Assembly: GCF_910592395.1 (NCBI RefSeq) | Contig: NC_088322.1 | Coordinates: 9,543,431-9,607,430, forward strand | Length of the DNA: 64,000 bases | Direction of reading: 5' to 3' | Source: Lineus longissimus | Taxonomy: Eukaryota > Nemertea > Pilidiophora > Heteronemertea > Lineidae | In this document: positions 50,129 to 63,469 of the stretch, piece after piece | Numbering within the stretch: the first letter of the stretch is position 1 | Layout of the letters: each line of letters opens with the position of its first letter | Translations under genes and position numbers: made by a program | Notes under the pieces: generated by a model | Told to the model about the DNA's origin: nothing | Seen by the model: the letters and a program-made list of their open reading frames with translations, nothing else | Database searches by the model: none

Positions 50129-50197
50129 CAGTGCAGTGCATTTTAGTGCAGTGAGCACATGCACTGCAGTGCATTTTAGTGCAGTGAGCACATGCAT
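50129..50197 (+). repeat. 33-bp duplication
   Basis: GCATTTTAGTGCAGTGAGCA occurs at 50138 and 50171, flanked by TGCAGTGCAG motifs that are themselves near-palindromic. Confidence 0.75.
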
Positions 50198-51354
50198 TGC
50201 ATCTTGACATTCTCGTCCACTAAAATCAGTCAGTCATGCAGCCTGTGATGAAATTGTCACATAAGTTTTGTGTCAAAATGGTCAAAAGCCATCCCTTGCC
50301 ACAGGAATTGATGGAACATTTGTGTTTCAGAGCAGGAGAAGTTGCAAGTTGGGGTCACCAGTGTGAGATTTGGGAAGAAACACTGTGAGATTTTGGAAGA
50401 AAAAGATGGTTTTTGACTGTCTGTAAATCTATTTTGAGACGTTTGGGTCGTCAAAGGAAAAGCAATAGTGAATAGCACAACATGTAACCCAATACCATGA
50501 TTTTTAACCCGTCTTTTATATCACACGGGTGCCTTTTATTCTTGAACATTTGAACGTGTTAGCCGCTAAGTGGAAAATTGTATGTTTCGATTTTATCGTG
50601 TCGTCTCATAGCCAGGATAATAGCAACATGATGACCTGGTAGAGGGAGATCTTACTTTCCGCAGAAGACATGTTCCCTCCATCGTCCCATTATCGCCCAG
50701 CCGATATTAGACAAAAGTTACGAGAATGTGAGAAACTCTTCTTTTATTAGAAACGTCTGTGGGTCAATATAAAACCAATCCTGGCCTGTCATCCGGGACA
50801 AAGACCGCGGAGGGGTTCGTACACACAAACCTCCCAGATCAGCGGGTACAAACAATACGGTTTGTCGGAAAGTTGTCTTTGGTCGGGAGATGTGAGATTG
50901 GGTTTCTTGCACCTGTGCGGTTGTTCACCAGACGGGTGTCGTGGGTTTTAACGTCTTTATTCTCTCATTGAAAACGAATATCTGTTTTTGGGGAAAGTCA
51001 CGAACTTGTTTAGTAACTTTTGTAAGTCTTAGTACCGGTACATGTAGCTCTAAAGCTCATGGTTTTTGCATGATGAACATAGTTCAGATATAGTGGCTAT
51101 ACGCAAAAGCATTTTCTTCCTCAGTTCTTTAGCTGTGCTGAGTGTAATTGTTGGGGATTTTTTACCCCTCCTGGCTATAGAGGACAGTGAGATGTTTCCA
51201 GATAATCAGACAGATCATGAAATCATATGGGCCTCTCATCATAAGACCCATCTTTACCGCCAAGGTTTTTGCATCTTATTAAGATCTAAAATACCTGGCT
51301 ATGTTTCAGGGAGTACAAGACCTGTGGTGAGGCACTCAGGAACCATACAGAAAA

Positions 51355-51433
51355 CTGTGATGCCCCCCCCCCTCGCTCCTGCTCTCTGGTTGCCATTAAT
51401 CGAAATCGGGGGGGGGGGGGGGGGGCATCACAG
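51355..51433. repeat. Inverted repeat with C10 and G18 runs
   Basis: CTGTGATG followed by C10, a 35-bp spacer, G18, then CATCACAG. The eight-base flanks are exact inverses. It could be a small MITE remnant. G18 can form quadruplex or triplex DNA, and its length may be an assembly estimate. Confidence 0.7.
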
Positions 51434-54400
51434 CATCTTAGAAAATGATCTTACCCCTTGAACAACATCTGCCAATGTTGATATAGACTTACCAAAACAT
51501 GTCCCCTGCTGGTGATACCTCTAACCCCTCAGTCCCACAGATCTCCTGCAATCCCATAGAGACTAGGGGGTACTCCTGAGTAAACCCAAGTATGTTTTCC
51601 TTCCATTTTGACAATATTTTCATTCAATTTCCTATCAGTTTTTATAGGGGGGGGATGGTCGGCTGACCGACCTGACTGACCCCTGACTGACCGGGTCACT
51701 GGCTCACTGGACACCTGCATGTGGATGAAACTTATCAGTGATGGGGGGAGAGGCAAGCTCTGACCTCAGCTTCTTTGCGTTCTTAGCCCTATTTTTCATT
51801 CAAAGTGCCCGTCTGTGTGGGAGAGGGCAGAAGGGGGGGGGGAGATAGGACATCATTTTTGAGGTACTTGTGACAACCAGACAGTCAGCCCTCATGTGAC
51901 TGGTGTCACAAAAACTTATAAACATTCAGAGAAACCGAGAACGTTTGCAAGGATATTGCTTTGAGAACACTGGGTTTGTAAATAATGCTTACTCCCCAGA
52001 CTGCCTGGAGTGTAATGCATTGTGAAGTTTAGAATATTGACCTGCGCCTAGCTGGCACCAGAACCCACTTCACATTTGCCAGCTCAATGCAGCTATTCAT
52101 GAGAGCTATTCTTGTTCTTACATCATGGGGAGGTGGAAAGGTGGTCGTGTGATTGTCCCATCCAGCGCGGGATTTAAAGCTGGTCCGAAAAATGTTTTGA
52201 GTGTCAGGAATTGGTTGTGATTTCGGGGAAATTTGATTGGTTTGGTTGAAAGGAGGACCCTTTAAAAGGGACTGTACAGAATTTTGAAACAAGCAAAGTG
52301 AAGTCAAATTAAGTTACACAAAGTCACCAATAGAGGTCTCTTTCATCTCCTAGATTAAATGCTGAATCAAACACTACCCAACTGTATTCATTAGTCACCT
52401 CACGATGACCAATTTGACTCCCTAGCTCATGCCTATAATCCCCATTTAATGATCCATGATGAAAAACAGCCAAAGGATGCCTAAAACACAATTTTATGAT
52501 TTTGAATTACGAATTATTGTAGTCAAACAGATAACAAAGAATTTGTCGTTGTGAATTGTAATTCTTGAGTGATGCAAAAACTCTCAAATATCTTCAAGTT
52601 TCTTTCAAGAATAACCAGAAGTGGTCTTTTTAGATGGGTGAAACTAAAATTAGCACCATTTACTGTATGATGTGGGTGTCTGGATGAAATTTGGGTGATT
52701 TACAGAATTAGGGTGATATGTACTTTAGCTTCAAGGTGGAAACCAGAGCTGTCATTTATAGAGAGATGTGCCCTGTTCAGTGTTGGCCTATTTTGAGGAA
52801 GGAGGTTGGATGTACCTGTTTGGGCAAACAATCTTGTCTTTTCTTCACACATATCTCCTGTCTCATATGACCTTGACCTCAGAAACAATGGACGGCCTAT
52901 ATACTGATACTGTTTACAGCTGTGCAATTAACCTCCAACGTAATAAAGTGGCAAATTTGTCAAACTTTCTCCAGATCATTTCAACAAAACTTCCATAAAA
53001 ACTTTGCCTCACATGTTTTTGTTTTGCAAGTCTGACAAATTAGACAAATTTATTGCCACTCATCTGAAGAGAAAAAGTTAGGTTAGGTATCCTAGAGCCT
53101 AGTGCTGATATGCAGCCTTGGTTTCATGGACTGAAGGAGCACTTGTCTGTTAAAAGGCACTGTACAAGAAAATCAAACTTTTAACTTTTAAGCATTGAGA
53201 GAGTTTCTTGATACCCCTTCCCCCCTCAAACCCCTACCGAACTTAAAAAGTAGACTACAGATAGGCTATAATTTCAAAGGTTGGGGAAGACCTATGACCT
53301 CCTTTCATAGGTTTCTTAGGTCTAACAAAAGTTGCTTTCACCATTCCTGGCATCCTTTCTTCAACTACATAATTTTTGCATGTTGAATTGTTGGGCTGGA
53401 GTTAGAAGTATTCCTTTCGAGGCCACTATCGCCGTAACGGGTGTGACTTTTTGCCCTGGAAGTGCCTGGCTATGAGGTTGTTGTTTATTGGCCAGGTCAT
53501 CTGTGGGTACCTACTTTCGCTAAGTAACAATAAATCAAGAGAAAATAAACAAAGTCTTCTTTCCTGAGGCTTTTAGTAACTGATGCCTTGCCACCAAGGT
53601 GAATCCCGCATGTGGAAACAATCAATTCCACATTTTAGAGCCAACTCTGTTTATGGCCGCCACATTTGCTTCCACTTTTTACGCTAACCTGGTATTTCAT
53701 GTTTCACACCTGGTTTCGTCCATGGTGGCATATTGTACATTGGGCATGTGATCGGTTGCATTAAATACATGGTTGGGTCACTTAACAAATCAAGAGTAAC
53801 AGGATTGTGGATACCTCCTAGTGACTTTAAAATGGCTTGCTCCACAACAGGGTTAAAACGACAATACTGGCGGATTCTGCATGACCGGAGTCCCCGATGA
53901 TGTCATTCCAAATACGTCTCTCCGATCCTCTCACTTGATTTGTTCAGAAACAGACGCTGATGACCACCGTTGCCTGGCAACCTAATCTAATGCGAGAATG
54001 CATGGATGATGCCATTTAAAATTATATTTTTTGCCTCTTTTCTGTCCCGGGGTTTTTATGCCATGAATATTAGGGTTGGTTCCCCTCAGTTGCTACGATT
54101 ATTACTTGAGCAATCAGTGATATTCAAAATTGTCCATGTGAAAATATTGGCAAATTTGATTTGTCTGTTACTACATCTGGTCTCTTGTGACTTTGCTCAC
54201 TCCTGAATTCGCAATACAGGATTTGGAGAAAGTCATGAAGGGGAGAAGCCAAAAAATTAACCTTAGCATGCAATTACCTTGCCCCCCCCAGCCTATAGGC
54301 CCAACATTGAACCAGTGTTTATCAAAGGCTAGGAGTCATAAGACCCCATGCATGTTAGGCCAGTAAAGTCAGAGGAATAAATATTTTACTGTAAGTCGTA

Positions 54401-55046
54401 AAATCCCAATTTCAGGCCTTTGTGGTCTCTCTTAATACCATGACCCTTCCATCGACTCGGTTGGACTTATTTACTAGGGGACTACATGACCTGCTACACC
54501 GTCTCTTCAAAACATCTGAACACCATTCATTATTTACTCAACTAAAAGGCACTTTCTGAAGCTTTTAGTTGAAAATTAGTTTCATCTTCTTCCCGCATTT
54601 TCCCAAACATTGTGGATCTGTAATTGAGGCTGAAGTGCTAATGGTGTAGATGATGCTGGGATACATTACAACCTGGAGCGATCAGGTTATAGCCAACACG
54701 AGTTTGTTTATATCAGTGTTAACCCTATACTTGTTTGAGGACTTTGAATCTGCACCAAGATCGGATCGGCTCAGGTTCAAACACAATTTCGAGATTTTGT
54801 CTTTGGTATATGCAGGAATGAGTACCAGAGCCAAGTCTCACTGCTGTGTGCATGCGTATTTACTGGATATAAAACAAAATCCGGCTGCTTCAAAGTCCTC
54901 AAAAAAATGGAGTCAGATGATCGAGTAGGTCAAGAGAGCACATCAGTATTTCCCCCTCCTCCCCAGACTAGTATCTGTATTAAATACAGCCAGACACTTG
55001 CACGGCTGATGTGACATAGGAGTTTGTCAACTACCGAATAGATATA
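51434..55046. other. No gene seen
   Basis: Scattered short frames and poly-G runs (51646, 51833). No splice-supported coding segment recognised. Confidence 0.45.
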
Positions 55047-55236
55047 CATGTACATGCTTCCCGAAATTGGTGACTTGCATTGGAACTAACTTTTTCCCCC
55101 TTGTCCGTCATTAAAGGCATTCAAGTGTTTTGGTCAACCATGACTATCTCCTTTGTCCCTCCACCATAAGGCCTAGTTTCCCCTTATGAGATCACTATTT
55201 CGGACACTCAGCGCCCCATTTCTGGAAAGGTGTATA
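55047..55236 (-). repeat. Dispersed 190-bp repeat, copy 2
   Basis: Inverted copy of 30064-30254, 25 kb away. No coding capacity or obvious termini. Confidence 0.75.
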
Positions 55237-56859
55237 GTCAGAGGGGTTATTTGCCCAAAAGGGCACCTTCTGCTTCAAAAAATCAGCAAAATATGACTAA
55301 TTTTGTGTGCTTAGCGAGTTCCCTCTATGTGTATGATTTACGGCTCGGACCTTCCATTTGTAGGGTACCTGAGGTCATTGTTGTAAATGTCTATGGCTGC
55401 TCTGTCTAATGAACTCATAATAAAGGAAATCGGTGCCAATCAGTAACACAAAAACTTGGATATATTCTGATGGTGTTCGTGTTGAATTGTTGGTAAACAA
55501 CCCAAATTTGATTGAGTTGTTGGAAAGGTTGTTAATTAGGGGTCAGAGGTCATGTCGATCATCACATATTGGCGTGATGAGTTCGTGTCATGCATGTTGT
55601 CGATCGGCACTTAATGAGGAACCGATATTTAGTTCTCCTTGGAGTCCTTCCCAGCTTTGTTTGATTGAAGCAGTAGCCGATGAGGATTTTCGTTTTGAGT
55701 CACCCCCTAATCACTCCCACACAACTTGACATTGCTATGTGAGCTTTGCGACCAGGCATAACAGTGGACTCCATCATTCCTCCAGTACTCTCTGCATCGT
55801 GGGTAACACTCCAATCCAGTGTGTCAGGCGTCCCTTTTTTGCCTCCAGCATTTTTCGGTTGTCACTCCACTAGTATCTTTGGGAACATTGCTGCAAGGTT
55901 TCGTCCAAACCAGTCTGCGACTTTTCACCAACAGCGAGACGGGAAAGTTGACGAGTTCTTCTCAAGATCTCAGTGTTTATGAAAAGATGGAACCACCTGA
56001 TCTTAGAAGAGGAAGTATACAGTGCATATCAAAGAATCTCCTCTTCTCCGTGTTGTGGCCCAGGTTTCTGCCCTATCGAGAGTTGAGAGCACGCAGTGTA
56101 TCTTCAACTTAGTTTTGAGGCTTGCCTTTGATTTTGAGTGACTGAGTCTGGGTTATTCTCGTAAATCCTCAGGCAGAGTGCGACATGCTAAATTGAGAAT
56201 AAGGCTCGTAATGTTGGGATTTATCGCTGGTAAAATGTCAGACGTTTTTATTGCGTCGTCTGCCAAGATAACGCATCATGAGCTCATCATGTGATCACGT
56301 ACACAGCGCTGGCTTTTGCCGCGTCGAAGATTAACGTCAAATATTGCAACCCGGGTGGGATTAATCGTTGGGGAATGTATCCTTTAATTAATTATGGATT
56401 AATTTCGTTGTGGGGTGTCATAGAAGAAAAAATCCCCGATATTAAAAGTTGTGTTATGTTGCTGAGAGCGGTGTTGATCTAGGCAACTTTGGTGGCGTTT
56501 TGATTGGTTTACAAGGAAGACATCACCCGGGGTGAAGAACAGCAAACACGCCGCTGAGATTACTTTAACCCCTTGGCGACAAAAGTTTTCTAAAATATAA
56601 GTGGCTGTGCTACATATTTGGGAGAGGCCAGTGTAGTCCACAGGCCAGGGATCAAGCGTGAGGTTAATGTTGGTACGCATCTTCTCCATTGGTATCCAAT
56701 CATATTTTAACTGGTGTGGTGATATAATTGCCATCACTGATCAAGTTTTTGCCAAGATTGACTGCCCACTTACCCTTGAGGTGACCCCAAACCCTCGACA
56801 CAGGTTTGTCACCACTTTCTCGGCACATACTCATGTCTGTCTCCATTTGTATCTTGCAG

Positions 56860-59800
56860 GAACATCGAAGATGAACTCCACATTACCGCGCGTCAAGATC
56901 AAGTGCTCGTGCGTGCCTGCATCGTATTGCGATGCGGGGCAAGACTACTGTGAAACCGCCATGATGGTAAGTTGTGGGGAGCGCCTAGTTGCGGTGGTTA
57001 GAGCAAGGACAAGGGATTCCGAGTTTTAACAATACTATAATCCTTGCAGTGCCATCTAGTGCGAGCTACTGGAACTGAAAGGTGGTGATTCTGGTCTTCG
57101 TCTGAACTGAATTTCGTCCTTCATTTCAGTGTTTCTCCTCGCTGGGGAAGGAACAGGATGGCTACGAGTATGCAAGGAAAGGATGCCTAGAGAGTTACGA
57201 ACGGTCCAAAATGACGTGCGAAGCCATCTACGATGACAAGGTGACCGTCGAATGTTGTAAGACGGAGTTCTGTAATAAAAATATGACGCCAACGTACGCC
57301 CCTCTCCCGACAGGTATGTTAAATTTTCGATTTTCGTCATTTCACCACTGTTTTGCTGTTCGTAGTGACGCAAGAAAACTATCAATAGTTCTAGATATCT
57401 CTGAATATTATTTGAAAGTTGTAAATTCATTTGGAAATAAAACATGAGAGCTTTTGCGAGCTGTCTTGAGCTTCGCTGGTAACCCGTCAGTTACGTCACA
57501 TAACTTAAGTTTTATCTGTCCCCTTACCAGACAACTACAGTAGAACCTTTCTATTAACGACACCCTCGGGACTGAAAATACTGTCCTTAATAGAGAGGTG
57601 TCCTGATTAGAGAGGTCAATTGAATGGCAACTACCAATTTGGGACCAAAACTAGTGTCCTTAATAGAGAGGGTGTCCTTATTAGAGAGGTGTCCGCTAAG
57701 GGAGGTTCTGCTGTACAATGCTTGACTGTATGCAATGTTTCACAAGACCACTCATTTACATGTATGTTTTTATGAAGTCGTTGAAGATAGAGGAAACATT
57801 TTGTGCCATGCAATCATATGTTTTATGTATTATTTATTCGTCTATGAAAATTCCATGCCTATATGTCTGAATCAACCGAGAAAGAAACATTGTATGTAGA
57901 AATGTACAGAGGAATTTTGCGGCTTGACGGAGTCCTGTAACATTGGAAAACTCGTAACCGAAAGTCATCGTCTGCTTGAGCTAAAAATAGCAGCGGTGTT
58001 AAAAATTCGCCGTTTCTCTTCTACGACCAGTTTTCTCAATCGTGTGCTTTAACTCTCTTCTCTCCCCCCAGATGGCATGATGCACACGGGCGCCCCCTAC
58101 AATGGCCTCCAGCTCGCCATGGTCATCTGTATCCCCATCATGATTCTCATCATCCTCGTCGTCGTGACGATATTCCTGTGTCGCATGATCTTCCGGCGGC
58201 GTATGGAACAGTTGAAGGCGCGGGAGAAGAATCTGGCGGGCGGCGGGGAGTATAGCAGTGATATTCAGGCGACGTTAGTCGGTGACAGTACACTTCAGGT
58301 ACGACACTTTTCAAGTGAACAATATCTATGAAATGTACAAATTGAAAAAACTGTGACTTCAAATTGTCTCTCTCATTTATTTCGTACATGTAATAAAGTA
58401 TATGGGTGTGTTATTTTCCCTGCCGGAGTCGGTTTGAGTTTCTGTTTCATGTGAAGCCTACTCTGGTCAAGATAAGCAGCACTCGTGGGATGTAAGCATG
58501 GGCCCCAGAGGAAAGAGCTCTTTCCGTTGCGGAATTGAACTCAGCGAATTTCAACCATCATTCATGTCTCATCCTTGTCTGTTTCAGGACCTTTTTGACC
58601 ATTCGTGTACGTCGGGCAGCGGGTCTGGCCTCCCGTTCCTGGTGCAACGAACTGTGGCCAGACAAGTCACTTTAAGTGAATGCATTGGTAGGTACACCTT
58701 CAATTGAGTTGGACATCTGTCTAATAGAGTTGTGAATCTTTTTTGCTCACTGCATGGAAAGGGTTTTAAAGGGCGAGGAAGAGTACAGGATGACCTGATT
58801 GAAATCTTTGTCTTGTCTTTCAGGGAAAGGTCGCTACGGTGAAGTATGGAGGGGCTTGTATCAAGGGGAGAATGTCGCAGTCAAGATCTTCTCATCACGC
58901 GACGAGGCATCATGGGCACGAGAGAGCGAGATCTACAACACGGTGTTATTACGTCATGAAAATATTCTGGGATTTTTAGCCAGCGACACAACCAGTCGAA
59001 ACTCGTGTACGCAACTTTGGCTTATCACGCACTTCCACGAGTACGGGTCTCTGTACGACTTCTTAAATCGTACAGTCCTCGATCACCATGTCATGTTAAG
59101 ACTCTGCCACACCGCGGCGTCCGGTTTAGTCCACTTGCATACAGAGATATTCGGCACGCAGGGCAAACCGGCGATTGCGCACAGAGACGTGAAATCCAAA
59201 AACATTTTAGTCAAACGCAACGGCACGTGTTGTATTGCTGATTTAGGACTAGCTGTGATGCATTCTCAACGGACCAATCAGATTAACTTGGGTTCCAATA
59301 CGAAAGTCGGAACGAAACGTTACATGGCCCCGGAGGTTCTCGACGAGACTTTGAACGTGGATTCGTTCGATTCTTTCAAATGTGTAGACGTTTATGCATA
59401 TGGATTGGTTCTGTGGGAGGTCGCTAGGAGGTGCATGACCAGTGGCGGTATCGCTGAGGAATATAAGCCGCCGTTTTATGACGTTGTTTCGAACGATCCG
59501 AGTTTTGAGGATATGCGAAAGGTGGTGGGCGTCGATCAGGCGCGACCGAGTCTTCCGAACAGATGGTCATGTGACCCGGTAAGTACCTTGTGTGCATTAG
59601 AATTCTAGAAATGGGGGAAGCTTTGGAGTGATGGTTTATTAATATAGGGTACCAGACTCATAACGCAAAGGTCGTTGGTTCGCCTGCTGGAAGAACCACA
59701 ACTTGATAGAGTGTCCTTGAGCAAGACACTTAACTCTGCAGTTGCTTCTCATTTCGAAAGGACCCGAAGCAGCTTCTTGAGGTTCCCTGAGTTTCAGGAG

Positions 59801-60364
59801 AGATTTAAAGGTTGAATGAGATTAGAAGGTATATTCAAACGTCTGTTTTTCTTCTTCATTAATCTCAACTTCACTTCTTTCAGACTCTGACCCAGATGGG
59901 TAAGCTTATGAGGGAGTGTTGGTATCAGAACTCCATGGCACGTCTCACGATGCTGCGCGTCAAGAAGACGCTCGCGAAGATGGAAGAAAAGCTAGAGAAG
60001 ATAGAGAACAAAGGAAAAGGTGAGAAAATGGGTGATTGGGCAAGTTACTTTACTATTGAATGTTGACTGAATGAGACGTAACACTACACTGCTTCTCCCC
60101 GGTGACTACTGCCTATGCTAGGGCAAGCGGAAGACCAATGCAAGTGAGAGACAAGAGCAACTTGAACAGGATTCCTTTCTGGCCGAGGAAGGGGTGGCTT
60201 TGACAATGAGATGTGCCAAATTGTAGTGGCATCCAATAAAATGCTCAGAAATACACGTAGCTCATGCAGAACAATTAGATTTACAACTACTTGTAGAGTT
60301 AAGTATTTTCTCACTCTAACATTCTTCATCTTTGCTTCATCTTTCAGAAATTACACTGGTATGA
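56860..60364 (+). CDS. ACVR1: BMP/activin type I receptor kinase, ALK1/ALK2 class (5' partial)
   Basis: Exons are 56860-56966, 57130-57313, 58072-58298, 58588-58687, 58824-59578, 59884-60019 and 60348-60364. All are GT-AG and in phase, giving about 508 residues without the N-terminus. The ectodomain keeps the three-finger cysteine pattern ([32 protein letters not shown]). One transmembrane helix follows ([20 protein letters not shown]), then a GS box ([19 protein letters not shown]). The kinase has [14 protein letters not shown] lysine, [15 protein letters not shown] and MAPEVLDE, so it should be active. The L45-loop region [12 protein letters not shown] resembles vertebrate ALK1/ALK2 (ASDMTSR..STQ), the group that phosphorylates Smad1/5/8. 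[15 protein letters not shown] and [14 protein letters not shown] favour ALK2/Saxophone, hence the symbol, used in the sense of ACVR1-like. The C-terminal extension ends EITLV. No exon with a signal peptide was identified upstream; exon 56860 begins in phase 1. Confidence 0.95.
57534..57716. mobile_element. CAGTAGAACC MITE, copy E (receptor intron)
   Basis: About 180-bp imperfect palindrome beginning TACAGTAGAACC and ending GGTTCTGCTGTA, with internal repeats of AATAGAGAGGTGTCC. It sits in the intron between ectodomain exon 57130-57313 and transmembrane exon 58072-58298. A flanking TA at both ends fits the TA target duplication of Tc1/mariner elements; the CAGT start also fits that superfamily. 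No coding capacity. Confidence 0.8.
58588..58687 (+). other. GS-box exon of the type I receptor
   Basis: This 100-nt exon encodes the glycine-serine regulatory segment where the type II receptor phosphorylates type I receptors. It reads [19 protein letters not shown] and runs into the start of the kinase (SECIG). The arginine before the glutamine in VARQ is the position altered in human ACVR1 disease and is normal here. Confidence 0.9.
58824..59578 (+). other. Kinase-domain exon of the type I receptor
   Basis: A single 755-nt exon encodes most of the serine/threonine kinase, from the glycine-rich loop (GKGRYGEV) to NRWSCDP in the C-lobe. Two differences from the vertebrate pattern are visible: HRDV replaces HRDL in the catalytic loop, and VVGVDQ replaces VVCVDQ near the C-lobe. 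Neither removes a catalytic residue. Confidence 0.93.
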
Positions 60365-60567
60365 TGGAAAAAAGTGGTGCCACCTGTTAAAATTTCTACA
60401 AAACACTTACACTGATAAGACTTTATCGTCTGATTCTGTGGTGATTGTCTGGAGCTAGCAGACGATTCTCCTCACTTGAAATGTCTGGCTGATGGCTGTG
60501 GTGACAGAGGAGCTAGGAGCTCTCTCGGATTGAAACGGACATGCTACCATTATCCAGACACTGTTTA

Positions 60568-60614
60568 AAGTGTCCTTAATAGAGAGGTGTCCGCTAAGGG
60601 AGGTTTCACTGTAC
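60568..60614. mobile_element. CAGTAGAACC MITE fragment F
   Basis: Only the right end remains: AATAGAGAGGTGTCCGCTAA followed by GGGAGGTTTCACTGTA. It lies about 200 bp after the receptor stop codon, probably in the 3' UTR. Confidence 0.65.
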
Positions 60615-63469
60615 TTTGAACATTTCTAGCCTGAGTCTGTGTAACTGTATCAGTTCGGACGTCTCCCCTTGTAGCTAAAAAAAATGGATCACTTTTTGAA
60701 ACGTGCCTGTAATTACAATAACTTTTTATAACAGATGAGTTTCTAAATGCTTAAAGCATTGCCATGGAAACAAGACGTTGTTGTTATATTTGTTGCCATG
60801 GAAACGATATCATTCAATCATTTCACTTCATCATTGGAAAAATATGCATACATGTATAATATAGCCCTTTTTCTCAGGCACTATGAATTTTTCTGTCCCT
60901 ATTTCCTTTGACATAGGGCTGTATTAAATTTGATAATTGGTATCATTTTATAGTATCGGTAATTTATTTCTGGTTATTGTAAAAGGAACTCTTTGATTTG
61001 GGGGTTGTTATGTTATTTTATTTCATTGCAGTCATGATATTGTGATCACCATATAAAGTGATCAGATATTTTGGATCAGGTTGGGGAAATATTTGAAAAA
61101 GTTTAAAAGGTCACCATACATGTATAATTGGACGTAAATTTGGCACTTTGCCATGCCATATTTTGCTTTACTCAAAATTCACGAAATCATAATTAGCAGA
61201 TTTTTGAACAAAAACTTAGGCCTACTTTAATTTTGTTATATTTTTTCAACGATGAATATTGTGTTTAATTTTTTTCACTCAACCTTTATTGTACATTGCA
61301 GAAATAATTATGAATGGTTGAGAGGGGTTGGCACCTTTAATTTTTACCTCAGTTTTATTTGCCTGTAATTTTCGCATTGACTATGTCTGTATCATTTGTA
61401 CAAATTTATGACTATTTTTTGATTCGGCGCTTGTATTATAGTTTAGTATTATTAAGCCTCGTGTTGTTATGCCCCTGATCTTGTTCAACTTTTAATAAAC
61501 TCCTTTGGGGTGTTTGAATCAACACCATGTGGTTTAAACTTTTGATCACAGCGTAAATTGATGATTAATTTCCCAGTATGAATGAATGTTCATGTTTATG
61601 AGTCTTTTACAATCTTATGTTGCACAAACTTATTTTCATCTTTTGGGTCCATTGTTTCGATGACTAGATCGATTGTTGCACAATGATGATGATATATATT
61701 AAGTATCACATTTTACTCTGAAAATATTCTGTGACAAGGTGCTGTTTAATTTCTATGCTCGGGCATGAGGAAATTTTTGTGTCGAAAAATTATGGAAAGC
61801 AACATTTTGCTGTCGTCATTGCATAAAATTTTAATGCTTTGTTATTTCATACTCAAAACCAGTATTTCGTCTTTTAAAAACCATTTTTGTAGCGATACTG
61901 ATTTTATATACGTCAGATCACACCATATTGTACAAAGGTGCCATTTAATAGTTGGTCGGGGGCAGATGGTTGGAATTCCCGCTTGCATGTAGGGAGTTTC
62001 TTCAAAAAATACATGTCACTTTGAAAGAAGTGCATTGGGTGGGGGTGAAAAACTTCTGTGTCATTCGGCTGTTGCCTGTACATTTTGCTGTGTATAAAGC
62101 GCCTAAATGAGCCGGCACACTTAAAAAAACCAGGTGATTACTTGTCTACCACTTTGCGAGTTGTAGCTCTGAAAGTATGGCCTTGTTGTTATCAAATCTG
62201 AACACAAAATTCAGTTTATACAATGTAAGACTGTCTCTAAGGTGAATATACGGTCATAAGGTCAACATTGTGCTATTAATTCTTCATTATTTTTCTGCGA
62301 CGAGGCCATTCTGTCTAGTTCTCCTCGTTGAGTCTTGTCTTCATATTTCAACTTTTGCTAAAAGTGAGGGCCACGAACATTAAAGGTAGTTGAAATAATG
62401 TAGGAGCAAGCTCGGGAACATTTGGGGGTGATCAGGTAACGGTGTCACAAACTGGAGCAAACCAGCCAAAAGTCGTTGTCTATGTTTGGCTGTGTTTATA
62501 CTTGATTTCCTGATCAGTATTTCAATCCAGACTAATAGTACACAGTACAGGCGTAGATCGGGGGGGGGGGGGGCAATCTTGGGCTAGCTCACACTAACTT
62601 CAAAAAAATCTTTTAAATGACAATAAAATCTTTGAATTTGGCCTTGAAATTGTGAAGTGAGGGCTGGGTGCGCCCTCTATCTCAGAGTGAGAGAGGTCAG
62701 TTCCACCCCTGTAGTACCAGCTGAGCTAGTGTACTAATGAGCTAGGGTCGCATCGATCATTTCGTCAATTCCAGTCATTCTGTATGATATTGATAGGACT
62801 CGTAGAGGTGCGAAGCCTATGATGTGTCTTTTGCTTTATTCAAGTTGATATTGTCAGTGAATCTATAATGCAGTAGTCGAGGTAAACCCTGTACCCCCTC
62901 CCCCAATTAGGCGATCCGCACACTAAGTCAACTTTTTTCCCTTTCTATTGAAATGATGAAGGGGTCAATGGTATTTGAAACCACCTACTTCTCAAATGAA
63001 ACAGAAATTCGACAGGTAGGGAGAAAAAAACAGCCCAGAATTTGCTCCTCATTTGACACTAAGTTAGTAGGTTTGGGGAGGGGGTACCAGGTTCAAATTG
63101 ACCACTGCATAAAGCTTGTGCTCCAGTTTCACAGACTTCTGTGTTGGGTGGTAAAATATTACCAATGTCATCTCTACAGGCTGGCCCAGAATTCTTTTCC
63201 TTTGGACAATAAAATTCTATTGGGTATCCATTGTATGAGGGAAAATAATTCTGGGACACCCTGTAGGTATCCCAAAAGACATGTCATGGGTCTATTTTAT
63301 GTGTAAAATATCTTTGTATTTTGTAGCCTATTTTCAGCACTTTTTGTACATGTTATGCTTCAGCATTGTAAATATCAGTCAATTATTAGTAAAAAAACTG
63401 TGTTGTTGTCTTCTTTTAGTATTGTTTGGTGAAAACTGTACTGGAACCAGTACGGTTTGCCTGAGGAAA
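60615..63469 (+). other. Probable receptor 3' UTR then gene-free DNA
   Basis: AT-rich sequence without exons. The receptor transcript may end near 61500. A G-run lies at 62559-62573. Confidence 0.5.
61494..61499 (+). terminator. Possible poly(A) signal of the receptor gene
   Basis: AATAAA about 1.13 kb after the receptor stop codon, followed within 20 nt by a G/T-rich stretch (TTTGGGGTGTTTG). This gives an AT-rich 3' UTR of plausible length. Other ends are possible. Confidence 0.45.
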
